In this document: positions 10,000 through 18,989 of the stretch, in pieces | Layout: each line of letters starts with the position of its first letter | Numbering within the stretch: the stretch's first letter is position 1 | Assembly: GCF_000615975.1 (NCBI RefSeq) | Contig: NZ_BAMP01000009.1 | Coordinates: 1 to 64,000, forward strand | DNA from: Nitratireductor aquibiodomus NL21 = JCM 21793 | Lineage (GTDB): Bacteria > Pseudomonadota > Alphaproteobacteria > Rhizobiales > Rhizobiaceae | DNA length: 64,000 nucleotides | Reading direction: 5' to 3' | Made by a program: the position numbers and the translations under genes | Notes under the pieces: generated by a model | What the model saw: the letters and a program-made list of their open reading frames with translations, nothing else | Told to the model about the DNA's origin: nothing | Database searches by the model: none

Positions 10000-10782
10000 T
10001 TATAACTCCGTTGCGAAGCGATGCACGACGGCGGCCATGAGCTTTGCCCATTCTGCCTGTCCCCCGGCATCTGCAATGAGGTCGTTGCGAATTTCAATGA
10101 GGCTGTGCGGCAGGCCGCTTTCTTCGCCGTGGCGTGGCACGAACCAGTCCGACTCATCATCGATCTGGTAGGGCTCGTTCATGCCTATGGTCAGGTTCGG
10201 CGCATTCTCCAGCACGAGTTGCCTCAGCCGCTCGGAGGTCGCTGTGTCCTTGCGATAAAGGAAACTGATTTCCCATGGCCGCTTTACGCCATCGCGAAGC
10301 TGCGGGTTGAAACTGTGGATCGACAGGATCGCCCGGCACTGCGGCTGGCTGCGCAACTCTTTCACGGCAGCGTTGAAAGGGTCGAAAATCTCCCGCCTAC
10401 GCATCGCGCGCCCTTCTTGCGTCACGCCCCGGTTTCCCGGCACCGGCACGCCATCGCTCACCTCCGGCATCGCATCGGGAGCTTCGGGCGGGCGGTTGCA
10501 GTCGATCACCAGTCGGCTGTAGCTCTGCATCACTGCGGTTGCGCCGATCCTGTCAGCGAGAAGCCGGGTAACTCCGGCAGCACCGATATCCCAGCCGATA
10601 TGCGCATTGAGCGCATCCGCACTCAGCCCCAGGTCACCAAGCGCCTGCGGCACCGTCTTCCCTGCATGCTCGCAAACAAGCAGAACTGGGAAGGTGCTGT
10701 CCCCGTTGATGATCGTGACCGGATCCGGGTCGAGCGGCGACAGAAGCCGACCGCTTTCCCCGACAGATGTGTGAAGGCTCAT
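10000..10782 (-). CDS. N-formylglutamate amidohydrolase family protein
   Basis: 260 residues. The family pattern is clear: VLLVCEHAGKTVP near residue 33 (metal-binding Glu-His), an early HIGWDIGA, SYSRLVIDCNRPP around residue 87, AILSIHSFNP around residue 150 and a late SLIEIRNDL. Characterised relatives release formate from N-formylglutamate at the end of one histidine pathway, but no hut gene is nearby and many homologues sit in other catabolic clusters. Here it lies between a LIV importer and a cysteine hydrolase. The ATG at 10782 overlaps the stop of the LIV permease by four bases (ATGA). A deacylase of a glutamyl or formyl conjugate made by the divergent GS-like ligase is a reasonable inference, not a demonstration. 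Confidence 0.85.
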   Translation of the reverse strand: MSLHTSVGESGRLLSPLDPDPVTIINGDSTFPVLLVCEHAGKTVPQALGDLGLSADALNAHIGWDIGAAGVTRLLADRIGATAVMQSYSRLVIDCNRPPEAPDAMPEVSDGVPVPGNRGVTQEGRAMRRREIFDPFNAAVKELRSQPQCRAILSIHSFNPQLRDGVKRPWEISFLYRKDTATSERLRQLVLENAPNLTIGMNEPYQIDDESDWFVPRHGEESGLPHSLIEIRNDLIADAGGQAEWAKLMAAVVHRFATEL

Positions 10783-11672
10783 ACTTTCTCCGCCTTGAGG
10801 GCTGGCGACGGGATAAGGCCGTTCGGGCGGAAGATCAGCACAAGAACGACCAGGCAAAGGGCGATGGGATCGCGGAATTCCTGCATGCCGGACGGCAGGT
10901 AGGCGGCCAGATAGATTTCGATAAAACCCAGCAGGAAGCCGCCGGCCACGGCGCCACGCAGCGAGCCGAGCCCGCCAAGAATGGCCGCGATGAAGGCTTT
11001 CAGAACGGGCGTGAAGCCCATCAGCGGATCGACCGAGGCACGCTGGCTCACCCAGAGAACCGCGGCAACGCCGGCCAGAAAACCCGACAGCGCGAACGCA
11101 CCGGCAATCACCGTGTTGGCGCGGATGCCCATAAGGCGCGCGACGGAGAAGTCTTCCGCCGCCGCCCGCATGGCAATGCCGATGCGGTGGTGCTTCATGA
11201 AGCGGTCGAGGAAGATCAGCATCACGATGGTGGTGACGATGGCGGCAATCTTGTTGACGCCGATCACAAGCCCGCCGAAACGCACGCTTTCAGACAGGAT
11301 TTCCGGCACCAGAACAGCCTGCGAGCGGGCGGAAATGAAGTTCTGAAACAGAACCTGCAAGATCATCGAGACCGCGAAACTCGTCACCAGCATGGTCGCG
11401 CCGGACGCGTTTCTGACCGGCCGGAAGGCAATGCGTTCCATGACGATTGCGGCCAGCACCGCAGCCGCAATGGCCAGAAGAATGGAAAACGCGAAAGGTA
11501 CACCCGCCAGCCCGCAGGCCATCAGGATATAGCCGGCGATGGTCATCAGTTCGCCATGCGCAAAATTGATTAGCCCCATGGTGGAGAAGACCATGGCAAG
11601 GCCCAGCGCCAGCAGCGCATAGGTGCCGCCCAGTGCAAACGCATTGACGGTTTGCTGTAGAAACAGATCCAT
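10779..11672 (-). CDS. Branched-chain amino acid-type ABC transporter permease (LivH-like)
   Basis: 297 residues of multi-pass inner-membrane protein. It starts with the characteristic LivH signature GGTYALLALGLAMVFSTMG and INFAHGELM, has the internal GLGSLRGAVAGGFLLG loop, and ends with RPNGLI as LIV permeases do. It forms the membrane channel with the permease half of the fused protein at 13585-15366. Its start overlaps the ATPase stop by one base (TAATG), and its own stop overlaps the following amidohydrolase, so transport and catabolism genes share one transcript. The substrate cannot be read from the permease. Confidence 0.93.
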   Translation of the reverse strand: MDLFLQQTVNAFALGGTYALLALGLAMVFSTMGLINFAHGELMTIAGYILMACGLAGVPFAFSILLAIAAAVLAAIVMERIAFRPVRNASGATMLVTSFAVSMILQVLFQNFISARSQAVLVPEILSESVRFGGLVIGVNKIAAIVTTIVMLIFLDRFMKHHRIGIAMRAAAEDFSVARLMGIRANTVIAGAFALSGFLAGVAAVLWVSQRASVDPLMGFTPVLKAFIAAILGGLGSLRGAVAGGFLLGFIEIYLAAYLPSGMQEFRDPIALCLVVLVLIFRPNGLIPSPALKAEKV

Positions 11673-12388
11673 TAATCGGCCCCCAGATAGGCAGCTTGCA
11701 GCGTGTCGGAATTGCGCAGTTCGGCGGCCGTGCCGGAGGCAGCGATGCGGCCGCTGGCCATCACGTATCCACGATCCGCGACCTCGAGCGCCATCGAGAC
11801 GTTCTGCTCGACAACCACCATGGTCACCCCCTGCTTACGCAACACGGTGATCAGCTCGAAAACCTGCTCGACGATCTTCGGCGCGAGCCCCAGCGACGGT
11901 TCGTCAAGCAGTAAAAGACGCGGATTGCTCATCAACGCACGGCCAACGGCCAGCATCTGCTGCTGGCCGCCCGAAAGCGTTCCAGCAAACTGTTCACGAC
12001 GCTCACGCAGGATCGGAAAAAGGTCGAAGACCCGTTCCCAGGCCGTCTTGATCTCGGCCTTGTCCCGCATGGAGTAAGCGCCCATGAGCAGGTTTTCCTG
12101 CACGCTGAGCGTGCCGAAGACGCGCCGCCCCTCGGGCGACAGCGTCATGCCAAGGGAGGCGAAACGCTCCGGCGCGCTGCCGGTCACGTCCTGCCCCTTG
12201 AAGGTAATCTTGCCTGCGCTGGCCGGTGCCAGACCGACCAGCGCATTGAGCGTCGAGGACTTGCCCGCGCCATTGGCGCCCAGAAGCGCGATGATTTCGC
12301 CTTCACGCACCTCCAGATCGATACCGCGCACCGCATTGACGGCACCGTATTGAACCTGAAGCGACTGGACTGTCAGTAGCGCAGACAC
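11672..12388 (-). CDS. Branched-chain amino acid-type ABC transporter ATP-binding protein (LivF-like)
   Basis: 238 residues, the usual LivF length. Walker A is GANGAGKSS (about residue 37), the Q-loop region follows, the signature is LSGGQQQMLAVGRAL (about residue 138) and Walker B is LLLLDEPSLGLAP. The H-loop replacement region reads VVVEQNVSMAL, typical of LivF. The GRRVFGTLSVQENL stretch is also a LivF marker. It powers uptake together with the ATPase half of the LivM-LivG fusion. Ten bases separate its start from the stop of the binding-protein gene upstream. Confidence 0.93.
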   Translation of the reverse strand: MSALLTVQSLQVQYGAVNAVRGIDLEVREGEIIALLGANGAGKSSTLNALVGLAPASAGKITFKGQDVTGSAPERFASLGMTLSPEGRRVFGTLSVQENLLMGAYSMRDKAEIKTAWERVFDLFPILRERREQFAGTLSGGQQQMLAVGRALMSNPRLLLLDEPSLGLAPKIVEQVFELITVLRKQGVTMVVVEQNVSMALEVADRGYVMASGRIAASGTAAELRNSDTLQAAYLGAD

Positions 12389-12398
12389 GTATCCTACC

Positions 12399-13553
12399 TC
12401 ACTGAACGCGGGGTTCGGGGATGAGCGAAGCGTCCGGTGTCGGTTGTCCGATCAATTCACGCCCGCCATCCTTCACGCGGATCAGGCTCACCTCGCGCAG
12501 CGGCATGCCGTCGGTGCCCTTGTAGGTGATGGTGCTCGTCGCACCCTGCACGTTCTCCAGATTGGCGATGGCATCGCGCAGCGTCTGCGCATCGGTGGAG
12601 CCGTCCGCCGCGATCACCGCCGCTTCGATGACCTTGATGAGGTCGTAGCCAACCGCATTGAACACGGTTTCCGGTGCCTTGCCGTTCACCTCTTCAAACT
12701 TCTTGTTGAAGGCTTCGAGCGGGCTGCCCTCGGTCGGGTGACCTGCCGTGGTGAAGACAAGTCCTTCGGCCACAGCACCCAGCGAGAAGGTGGTCGGGCT
12801 GTCGATGCCGTCGGAACCGATGATCTGGCTTTCCACACCGGCTGCGCGCAGCGCCTTCAACATGGAGGGGAAATCCGGCTCATAGGTCGACGTCATGATC
12901 ACGTCAGGCTGGGGATCGAGCGCCGCGATGCGCGTGGCAATGGCGGAGAAATCCTGCTGACCGATCGTGTGCGTGTCCTCGCCAAGCATCTTGCCGCCAA
13001 GCTTCTCGAACACTTCGGCGAAGTAGAGCGGCATGGTCGTGTACTGCGTGTCGGGCGAATAGATGATGTAGGCGCTGCGGTGGCCCTCGTCATAGGCCCA
13101 TTTGGCCGAAACAGTGGCCTGCACATTGTCGCCGGGGAAGTTGGCGAACATGTAGTCGCCGCCGATCTGCGGCAGGGTCGGTGAGGAGGCGCAGGTGGAA
13201 ATGGCCGGGATCTGCGCCTCGGTGATGACGCCAATCGCCGCCAGTGACGGGTCCGCATCGCAGGGCAGCACGATCACGGAAACGCCTTCATCCACCAGTT
13301 CCTGGGTGGCGATGGAGGTCTGCGCCGCGTCGGAACGCACATCCTTTTCCAGAAGCTCGATCTTGATCTTGCCGTCGATGCCGCCGGCCTCGTTGATCTC
13401 GTCCACGGCGATGTGGATGCCGTCGATCACGGGCGTGTCGAAGGGCGCGAGCGCGCCGGTCTGCGCGGTTGCGACGCCAACGCGCAGCGTTTCGGCCGCA
13501 GCCGGAAACGCCATCGCACTGGCGAGAAGCGTGGATATGAGCAGCTTGTTCAT
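12399..13553 (-). CDS. LIV-type ABC transporter periplasmic substrate-binding protein
   Basis: 384 residues beginning with the Sec signal peptide MNKLLISTLLASAMAFPAAA, then a type I periplasmic fold (LRVGVATAQTGALAPFDTPV, later AYIIYSPDTQYT and VIMTSTYEPDFPS). The two lobes bind the ligand and deliver it to the LivH/LivM permeases. The ATG at 13553 is chosen because it starts the signal peptide and AGAGGGA lies upstream; an in-frame ATG eight codons earlier is less likely. Link to the GS-like and aminotransferase genes suggests an amine or amino-acid derivative rather than leucine itself, but this is inference. Confidence 0.92.
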   Translation of the reverse strand: MNKLLISTLLASAMAFPAAAETLRVGVATAQTGALAPFDTPVIDGIHIAVDEINEAGGIDGKIKIELLEKDVRSDAAQTSIATQELVDEGVSVIVLPCDADPSLAAIGVITEAQIPAISTCASSPTLPQIGGDYMFANFPGDNVQATVSAKWAYDEGHRSAYIIYSPDTQYTTMPLYFAEVFEKLGGKMLGEDTHTIGQQDFSAIATRIAALDPQPDVIMTSTYEPDFPSMLKALRAAGVESQIIGSDGIDSPTTFSLGAVAEGLVFTTAGHPTEGSPLEAFNKKFEEVNGKAPETVFNAVGYDLIKVIEAAVIAADGSTDAQTLRDAIANLENVQGATSTITYKGTDGMPLREVSLIRVKDGGRELIGQPTPDASLIPEPRVQ

Positions 13554-13584
13554 GTCGGTTCCCTCTTTCTTGTTCATTCGTTTG

Positions 13585-15366
13585 TCAGGCGGCCTTGCCC
13601 GGCCCGAGATACGCCTCGATGACCGCCGGGTTCTCCCGGATGGCGGCCGGGGCGCCATCCGCAATGAGCTTTCCTTCGTTGAGCACGACGATGCGGTCGC
13701 ACAGTTCGTTGATCAGTTTCAGATCGTGGTCGACGAGCACGACGCCCAGTCCCAGATCGGCAGAAAGCACCTTCAGCCGTTCGATCAGATCGTCGGTCTC
13801 CTCGCGGTTCATGCCGGCAGCCGGTTCATCGAGCAGAAGCAGCGTCGGTTCGCAGGCGAGTGCGCGCGCAATCTCCACCCGGCGCTGCTCACCATAGGAC
13901 AGCGTGCCCGCATCCTCGCCGGCGCGTTCCTCGATGCCGAGGCGGGCGAGTGCTGCACCGGCCCGCTCCTCCGCATTCTTTCCGCCATGGGTGGAAAGGG
14001 CCGCCGCCAGAACGTTCTGATAGACGGTCAGCGTCGGGAAAAGACGGATGTTCTGGAAGGTGCGGGCAATGCCGGAATCGGCAATCTTCTCCGATGCCAC
14101 GCCGGTGAGAGACTTCGAGCCCAGCACCACATCGCCTTCGGTCGGCTTCAGCACGCCGGAGATGATGTTCAAAAGCGTCGTCTTGCCAGAGCCGTTGGGG
14201 CCGATAAGGCCCAGGATCTCGCCCGGATTGACGGAGATGCTCACATCGTCCACCGCGCGCAGACCACCAAACTGCATCGACACATGCTCGACCTTCAGCC
14301 GGTCGTCGCTCGTGCGCTTGCCAAGCGCCTCGGCCTTGCCACGCTTCGGCCTGAACGGGAAGACGCGCTCTTCCCATTCCTTCAATCCCATCACACCTTC
14401 CGACATGCGGAACATGGCAAACAGGATGAGCAGGCCAATGCCGATCTGCGTCGTGCCAAACACCGCCGGCAATTCGAAACCGCCAATGGAAAGACCGCTT
14501 TCAAAGCGGCGCAGGATTTCGGTGATGACCGTGATCAGGATCGTGCCGGAGATGGCGCCCGTCACCGTCGTCATGCCGCCGACGATCAGCATTGCCAGCA
14601 GCAGGAACGTGTCGTGGAAATAGAATTTCTTGGGGCTGAACGCGCCCAGAAAATGCGCGATCAGCGCGCCTGAAAGCGCCATGATCGCAGCGCTCAGGAC
14701 CCATGAGACGAGGCGTTCGCGCTGAACATTGATGCCCACGGCCTTTGCAGCGATGGCGTTCTCACGGCCCGCCCTCAAACGCAGGCCGGAAAGCGAATCG
14801 CGATACCAGCGCGCCGCGATCAGCGCGATCACGCAGGCCACCGCAGCGATGATCAGCGTCGTGTCGCGCGGAACGCCGAAAAAGGACTGCGCGCCGCGCG
14901 TCACATCGCGCCAGCCGATGATCACGCCATGCACGATCACCAGAAGCCCGAGCGTGGCAATCGACGCCGCCGACCCTTCCAGCCTGCCGATGGCAATGCC
15001 GATCAGAAGCGCAATCACCGCCGTCACCAGAACAGCAACGATGATGGCCGGGATGAGCGAGAGCTCGGTGGCCGCAAGCCAGTCAGGCAGCCCGCGCAGC
15101 GTCGCCATCTTCAGCCCCGCCGGCAGCGTCAGAAGGCCTGAAACATAAGCGCCAATGCCCATGAAGGCCACATGACCGAAGCTCAGGATACCGCTGTTGC
15201 CGCTATAGACACCAATGCCCGTCACCGCGATCAGCGAAATGAAGAAAACCGTCAGCACGCGCTCGGCGGCAGCGCCGAAGAGACCGGCAACGACAACCCC
15301 CGCCACCGCCAGAACGATAATGGCGAGAGCGGCGGCAATGAAATGCTGGCGCGATGACGTGAACAT
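13585..15366 (-). CDS. Fused LIV ABC transporter permease-ATPase (LivM-LivG)
   Basis: 593 residues. The first about 330 residues are a LivM-type permease (GVYSGNSGILSFGHVAFMGI near residue 50, then several hydrophobic segments). A short charged linker containing RVFPFRPKRGKAEALGKR joins it to a full LivG ATPase: Walker A GPNGSGKTT (about 390), RTFQNIRLFPTLTVYQN, signature LSYGEQRRVEIARAL (about 490), Walker B LLLLDEPAAGM and VVLVDHDLKLI. Separate livM and livG genes are the norm, so the fusion fixes their stoichiometry. It is the first gene of the minus-strand operon; the ATG at 15366 has AAGGGGA in front. The frame is continuous and both halves are complete. Confidence 0.92.
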   Translation of the reverse strand: MFTSSRQHFIAAALAIIVLAVAGVVVAGLFGAAAERVLTVFFISLIAVTGIGVYSGNSGILSFGHVAFMGIGAYVSGLLTLPAGLKMATLRGLPDWLAATELSLIPAIIVAVLVTAVIALLIGIAIGRLEGSAASIATLGLLVIVHGVIIGWRDVTRGAQSFFGVPRDTTLIIAAVACVIALIAARWYRDSLSGLRLRAGRENAIAAKAVGINVQRERLVSWVLSAAIMALSGALIAHFLGAFSPKKFYFHDTFLLLAMLIVGGMTTVTGAISGTILITVITEILRRFESGLSIGGFELPAVFGTTQIGIGLLILFAMFRMSEGVMGLKEWEERVFPFRPKRGKAEALGKRTSDDRLKVEHVSMQFGGLRAVDDVSISVNPGEILGLIGPNGSGKTTLLNIISGVLKPTEGDVVLGSKSLTGVASEKIADSGIARTFQNIRLFPTLTVYQNVLAAALSTHGGKNAEERAGAALARLGIEERAGEDAGTLSYGEQRRVEIARALACEPTLLLLDEPAAGMNREETDDLIERLKVLSADLGLGVVLVDHDLKLINELCDRIVVLNEGKLIADGAPAAIRENPAVIEAYLGPGKAA

Positions 15367-15410
15367 GAATTCCCCTTTTGCTCCCCTCTTCTAGCTTTGA
15401 TATTATTTTT

Positions 15411-15446
15411 TCATAGTCAACCATAAATTTTCATATTGACTTATGA
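15411..15446. promoter_or_regulatory. Candidate RpiR operator in the divergent LIV / rpiR promoter region
   Basis: The 117-base divergent gap is strikingly AT-rich. TCATAGTCAA (15411-15420) and TTGACTTATGA (15436-15446) are inverted copies apart from one extra base, separated by 15 bases. RpiR-family proteins bind inverted repeats next to their own gene, so this site could control both the RpiR-ligase-aminotransferase operon and the LIV operon. Confidence 0.4.
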
Positions 15447-15483
15447 TTTTCAAAATCGTCTGTTTCGTTGGGAGGGGAATTCG

Positions 15484-16337
15484 ATGCAAGTCAGACAAAG
15501 GCTGGAGAACCTGTCGAGCGAGCTCACGGCGACCGAAAGGAAGCTGTGCACCGCGCTGCTGCTCGATTATCCCTATGCAGGCCTCGACACGATCCAGGAC
15601 CTCGCGAAGAAGACCGGCACCTCATCGCCGTCCATCTCGCGTTTCGTCACCAAGCTCGGCTTTCAGGGTTATCAGGATTTCCAGCGTCATCTGATCGACG
15701 AAATCCGCCAGTCGAACCGCTCTCCGCTCGACCTGCATGTGGGCGATCGTCCCATTCAGGGCGACTATCTGGAGGATTTCGTCTCCCGCGCCCTCAATCT
15801 CATTTCGGCCTCCGCTTCCGCCATCACAAGTGCGCAGTTCGAGCGCGTCTGCGATCTTCTGGGCGATGAAAAGCGCAATGTCTATCTGATCGGCGGTCGC
15901 ATCAGCGATGCCATCGCGCTCTATGTTTCGCGCCATTTGCGCCAGGTGCGCAGCGGCGTCTTCCACCTGCCGGCGGACCCGGAAATTTGGCCCGAATACA
16001 TGCTGCGCATGCGCTCGAAAGACGTGCTGTTCATGGTGGATTACCGCCGCTATCAGCGCAATCTGGCCGAGCTTGCCCGGCGCGCCAGGGCGCAGAGCGG
16101 CGTCCAGATCGTTGTCCTGACCGACAAGTGGATGTCGCCCGCCGCCAACCACGCCAATGAGGTCTTCGCCACCCCCATCGAAAGCGGCACCGTCTGGGAC
16201 AGCTATTCCGGCGCCATGGTGCTGATGGAGCGATGCTGACCCGCATTGCCGAAACCAACTGGGACAAAACCCGCAAACGCATCGAAGCCTGGGACTCGCT
16301 CCGCTTCGATCATGGAGCACGCGACGATGATCAGTAA
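15484..16337 (+). CDS. MurR/RpiR-family transcriptional regulator with SIS domain (one frameshift near 16231)
   Basis: 284 residues after correction. The N-terminal HTH_6 domain (about 1-78) contains IQDLAKKTGTSSPSISRFV; the SIS domain (about 110-260) starts around NVYLIGGRISDAIALYVSRH and would bind a sugar phosphate or another small ligand. Near the end, GAGCGATGC is read where GAGGCGATGC gives LMEAMLTRIAETNWDKTRKR and continues to a TAA at 16335-16337, a normal RpiR tail. The ATG at 15484 has GGAGGGG ahead. The corrected end overlaps the start of the ligase gene, placing regulator, ligase and aminotransferase in one operon, divergent from the LIV genes. Confidence 0.87.
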
Positions 16338-17640
16338 TCCCTTGATGTTTGCCGCCACTTCGGACTTTTCCGGCGTGACGCGCGGCAAGGCCTTTCCGTT
16401 GAAGGAAATGGAAAAGCGCTTCCGCCAGGGCGTCGGCTGGACACCCACCAATGTGCAGATCACCTGTTTCGACACGATTGCCGAGAGCCCGTTCGGCTCC
16501 TTTGGCGACCTGATCCTCGTGCCGGATGCCGACACGGCCGTCACGCTCGATCTCGAAGATGACGGCCCGGTCGAGCGCTTCGTGCTCGGCGATATCCTCC
16601 ATCTCGATGGCGATCCGTGGAGCTGCTGCACACGCTCCATTTTGAAAACCGCGCTGAAGCGGCTCGAAGATATCTCGGGACTGCGCCTCGTTGCCGCCTT
16701 CGAGCACGAATTTCAGTCCCGCAATCCCTCGCAGGGGCCCGGTGAGGCCTTCGGCCTTGCGAGTTTTGGAAAACACCGGGCGTTCGGCGAAACGGTCATG
16801 GCCGCGCTTGAAGTGGCCGGTGTGAAGCCGGACACTTTCCTGAAGGAGTATGGCTCCGACCAGTTCGAGGTCACCAACGGGCCCGATCTCGGCGTCACCG
16901 CCGCGGACACCGCCGTCAAGGTGCGCGCGGTCACAAAGCTTGTCGGCGAGCGCATGGGCGAGCCCGTTACCTTCGTGCCCATCCGCGATCCCGCCGGCGT
17001 CGGCAATGGCGTCCATGTGCATATGAGCTTCGTGGATGAAAACGGCGCACCCGCCACCTACGACCCGGATGCGCCATGGGGCATGGCTGAAAAAACCGGC
17101 TCCTTCATCGCTGGCATTCTCAAATATATGGACAGCATCGTCGCGCTGACAGCACCGTCCGCCATCTCCTACACACGGCTCACGCCGCATCGCTGGAGTG
17201 CGGCCTTCAACAATCTGGGCTATCACGACCGCGAGGCCGCCGTGCGCATCTGTCCGGTGACGAGCGCCAGTGCTGAAAGTGCGGCAAAACAGTATAATTT
17301 CGAGTATCGGGCAGCCGATGCAACGGCCTCCCCCTATCTGGTTCTGGCAGCGCTTGCCCACGCCGGTGCACAGGGCATTGAAGAAGGCCTTGCCGCACCG
17401 CAGGTAACCGAGGAAGACCTCTCCGAACTGCCGGCAGCAACGCTTTCTGAGCGCGGCTTGGTACGTCTGCCCCAGTCGCTCGGTGAAGCGCTGGATCGCC
17501 TCGGACAGAACCCGCGCGTGGCCGAGTGGATCGGTGCGGAGGCGCTCGACGTCTACCTGAAACACAAGCGCGGCGAGCTCGCCCAGACCGCCGATCTCAG
17601 CGAGGCGGAACGCTGCGCCCGCTACGAAGCCGTCTACTGA
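16327..17640 (+). CDS. Glutamine synthetase family protein (probable gamma-glutamyl-amine ligase type)
   Basis: 437 residues. Glutamine-synthetase catalytic motifs are present: AAFEHEFQ (metal-binding glutamates, about residue 126), GVGNGVHVHMSF (about 222), TPHRWSAAFNN and DREAAVRIC. The order matches GS, but the protein is shorter and more divergent than the biosynthetic GlnA and resembles PuuA-like enzymes that use ATP to join glutamate to an amine. GGAG at 16314-16317 supports ATG 16327; an ATG at 16312 is possible. Clustered with a class III aminotransferase, an N-formylglutamate-amidohydrolase-like enzyme and a cysteine hydrolase, it probably acts in catabolism of an imported amine. The amine is unknown. 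Confidence 0.87.
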   Translation: MISNPLMFAATSDFSGVTRGKAFPLKEMEKRFRQGVGWTPTNVQITCFDTIAESPFGSFGDLILVPDADTAVTLDLEDDGPVERFVLGDILHLDGDPWSCCTRSILKTALKRLEDISGLRLVAAFEHEFQSRNPSQGPGEAFGLASFGKHRAFGETVMAALEVAGVKPDTFLKEYGSDQFEVTNGPDLGVTAADTAVKVRAVTKLVGERMGEPVTFVPIRDPAGVGNGVHVHMSFVDENGAPATYDPDAPWGMAEKTGSFIAGILKYMDSIVALTAPSAISYTRLTPHRWSAAFNNLGYHDREAAVRICPVTSASAESAAKQYNFEYRAADATASPYLVLAALAHAGAQGIEEGLAAPQVTEEDLSELPAATLSERGLVRLPQSLGEALDRLGQNPRVAEWIGAEALDVYLKHKRGELAQTADLSEAERCARYEAVY

Positions 17641-17666
17641 TCAACCGTCCAGGGGGGAGAACCAGC

Positions 17667-18983
17667 ATGACCGGTCTCTACGAACGCGAAAGCCGCAGCG
17701 TTTCCACGCTCGCACATCTGCGCTTTTTCCCGCAGGCGGTGACGGGCGGCACGGGCTCGATGCTGCGCGGCGATGATGGACGCGACCTTCTCGATTTCGC
17801 CGCCTCCTGGGGGGCGGCCAGCCTCGGCCACGGGCACCCTGCCCTCGCCGAGGCCGTCAACCAGGCGCTGACCGATCAGGCAGGGGCCAGCTACCTCTCC
17901 ACCGCCAACGAGCCCAGCGTCCTCCTTGCCGAAAAGCTGCTCTCGCTGGCGCCGGAGAGCGCCGCAGGCCGCGTCTGGTTCGGCCACTCGGGTTCGGACG
18001 CAAACGAAACCGTTGCCCGCGCCGTGGTTGCGGCAACCGGCCGCCCGCGCATCATCTCCTTCAAGGGGGGCTATCATGGCGGTACGGTCGGGTCGGTGGC
18101 GATTTCCGGCCACCCCGCACAGGGCGGCATCGACAAGGCCTCCGGCCTCAGCCTCGTCCCCTATCCGGATTCCTATGCTTCGGGCAGCCCGGAGGAAGCC
18201 TCCAACGCAGCGCTCGCCCATATCGAAGAGCTTTTCGCAAACACCGTACCGCCAGAAGAAGTGGCGGCCTTCTTCATCGAGCCGATCCAGTCGGATGGCG
18301 GAATGCTTGTGCCACCACCGGGCTATTTCAAGGAAGTCGAAGCGCTCTGCCGCAGGCATGGCATTCTGCTTGTCTGCGACGAGGTGAAGGTGGGGCTTGC
18401 GCGCACCGGACGCCTCCACGCGTTCGAGCACAGCGGCATCGAGCCAGACATCGTCGTGTTCGGCAAGGGGCTTGGCGGAGGCCTCCCCATATCGGCGGTC
18501 GTCGGCCCCGAGGCCATCATGAACCACGCCTCGACCTTTTCCTTCCAGACCCTGCATGGCAATCCGGTCTGCGCGTCGGCGGGCCTCGCCGTGCTGGAAA
18601 CCATCGAGCGCGAAAATCTGGTCGCCAACGCCGCAAAGGTCGGCGACACGATGCTTTCCGCCCTGCGCGCTTTGCAGGAAAAACACCCCCTCATTGGCAA
18701 TGTGCGCGGCCATGGGCTTGCCATCGGCGTCGAGCTTGTCAGCGACCGCGAAGCCCGCACGCCCGCCATCGAGCAGACGGCGCTCACCGTCTACCGCGCC
18801 TTCCAGCTCGGCCTCGTCATCTACTATGTGGGCCTCAATTCCAACGTTCTGGAATTCACCCCGCCCCTGACAATGAGCGAGGAGGAGGCCCTGCGCGGGA
18901 TCGCCATTCTCGATCAAGCCCTGAGCGATGTGGAAGCCGGCAAGGTGGACCCCCAATTGCTGGAGCGCTTTGCCGGCTGGTAG
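17667..18983 (+). CDS. Class III (PLP) aminotransferase
   Basis: 438 residues of the omega-aminotransferase fold. Motifs: LDFAASWGAASLGHGHP near residue 42, phosphate-binding FGHSGSDANETVARA (about 108), DEVKVGLARTGRLH (about 238) and the PLP lysine in VVFGKGLGGGLPIS (about 268), with TLHGNPVCASAG near 300. It should transfer an amino group from an amine or omega-amino acid to a keto acid, comparable to PuuE or 4-aminobutyrate transaminase. The ATG at 17667 lies 26 bases after the ligase stop and is preceded by GGGGGGAG. It is the last gene of the operon and converges on the phosphatase gene with six bases between the stop codons. Confidence 0.92.
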   Translation: MTGLYERESRSVSTLAHLRFFPQAVTGGTGSMLRGDDGRDLLDFAASWGAASLGHGHPALAEAVNQALTDQAGASYLSTANEPSVLLAEKLLSLAPESAAGRVWFGHSGSDANETVARAVVAATGRPRIISFKGGYHGGTVGSVAISGHPAQGGIDKASGLSLVPYPDSYASGSPEEASNAALAHIEELFANTVPPEEVAAFFIEPIQSDGGMLVPPPGYFKEVEALCRRHGILLVCDEVKVGLARTGRLHAFEHSGIEPDIVVFGKGLGGGLPISAVVGPEAIMNHASTFSFQTLHGNPVCASAGLAVLETIERENLVANAAKVGDTMLSALRALQEKHPLIGNVRGHGLAIGVELVSDREARTPAIEQTALTVYRAFQLGLVIYYVGLNSNVLEFTPPLTMSEEEALRGIAILDQALSDVEAGKVDPQLLERFAGW

Positions 18984-18989
18984 GTTTTC

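Noticed and set aside
15622-17565. 647-codon open frame on the minus strand opposite rpiR and the GS-like gene
   Set aside because: Antisense to two recognised genes and without any domain signature. Similar long shadows at 173-1753, 6165-7799 and 31100-32704 were left out for the same reason.
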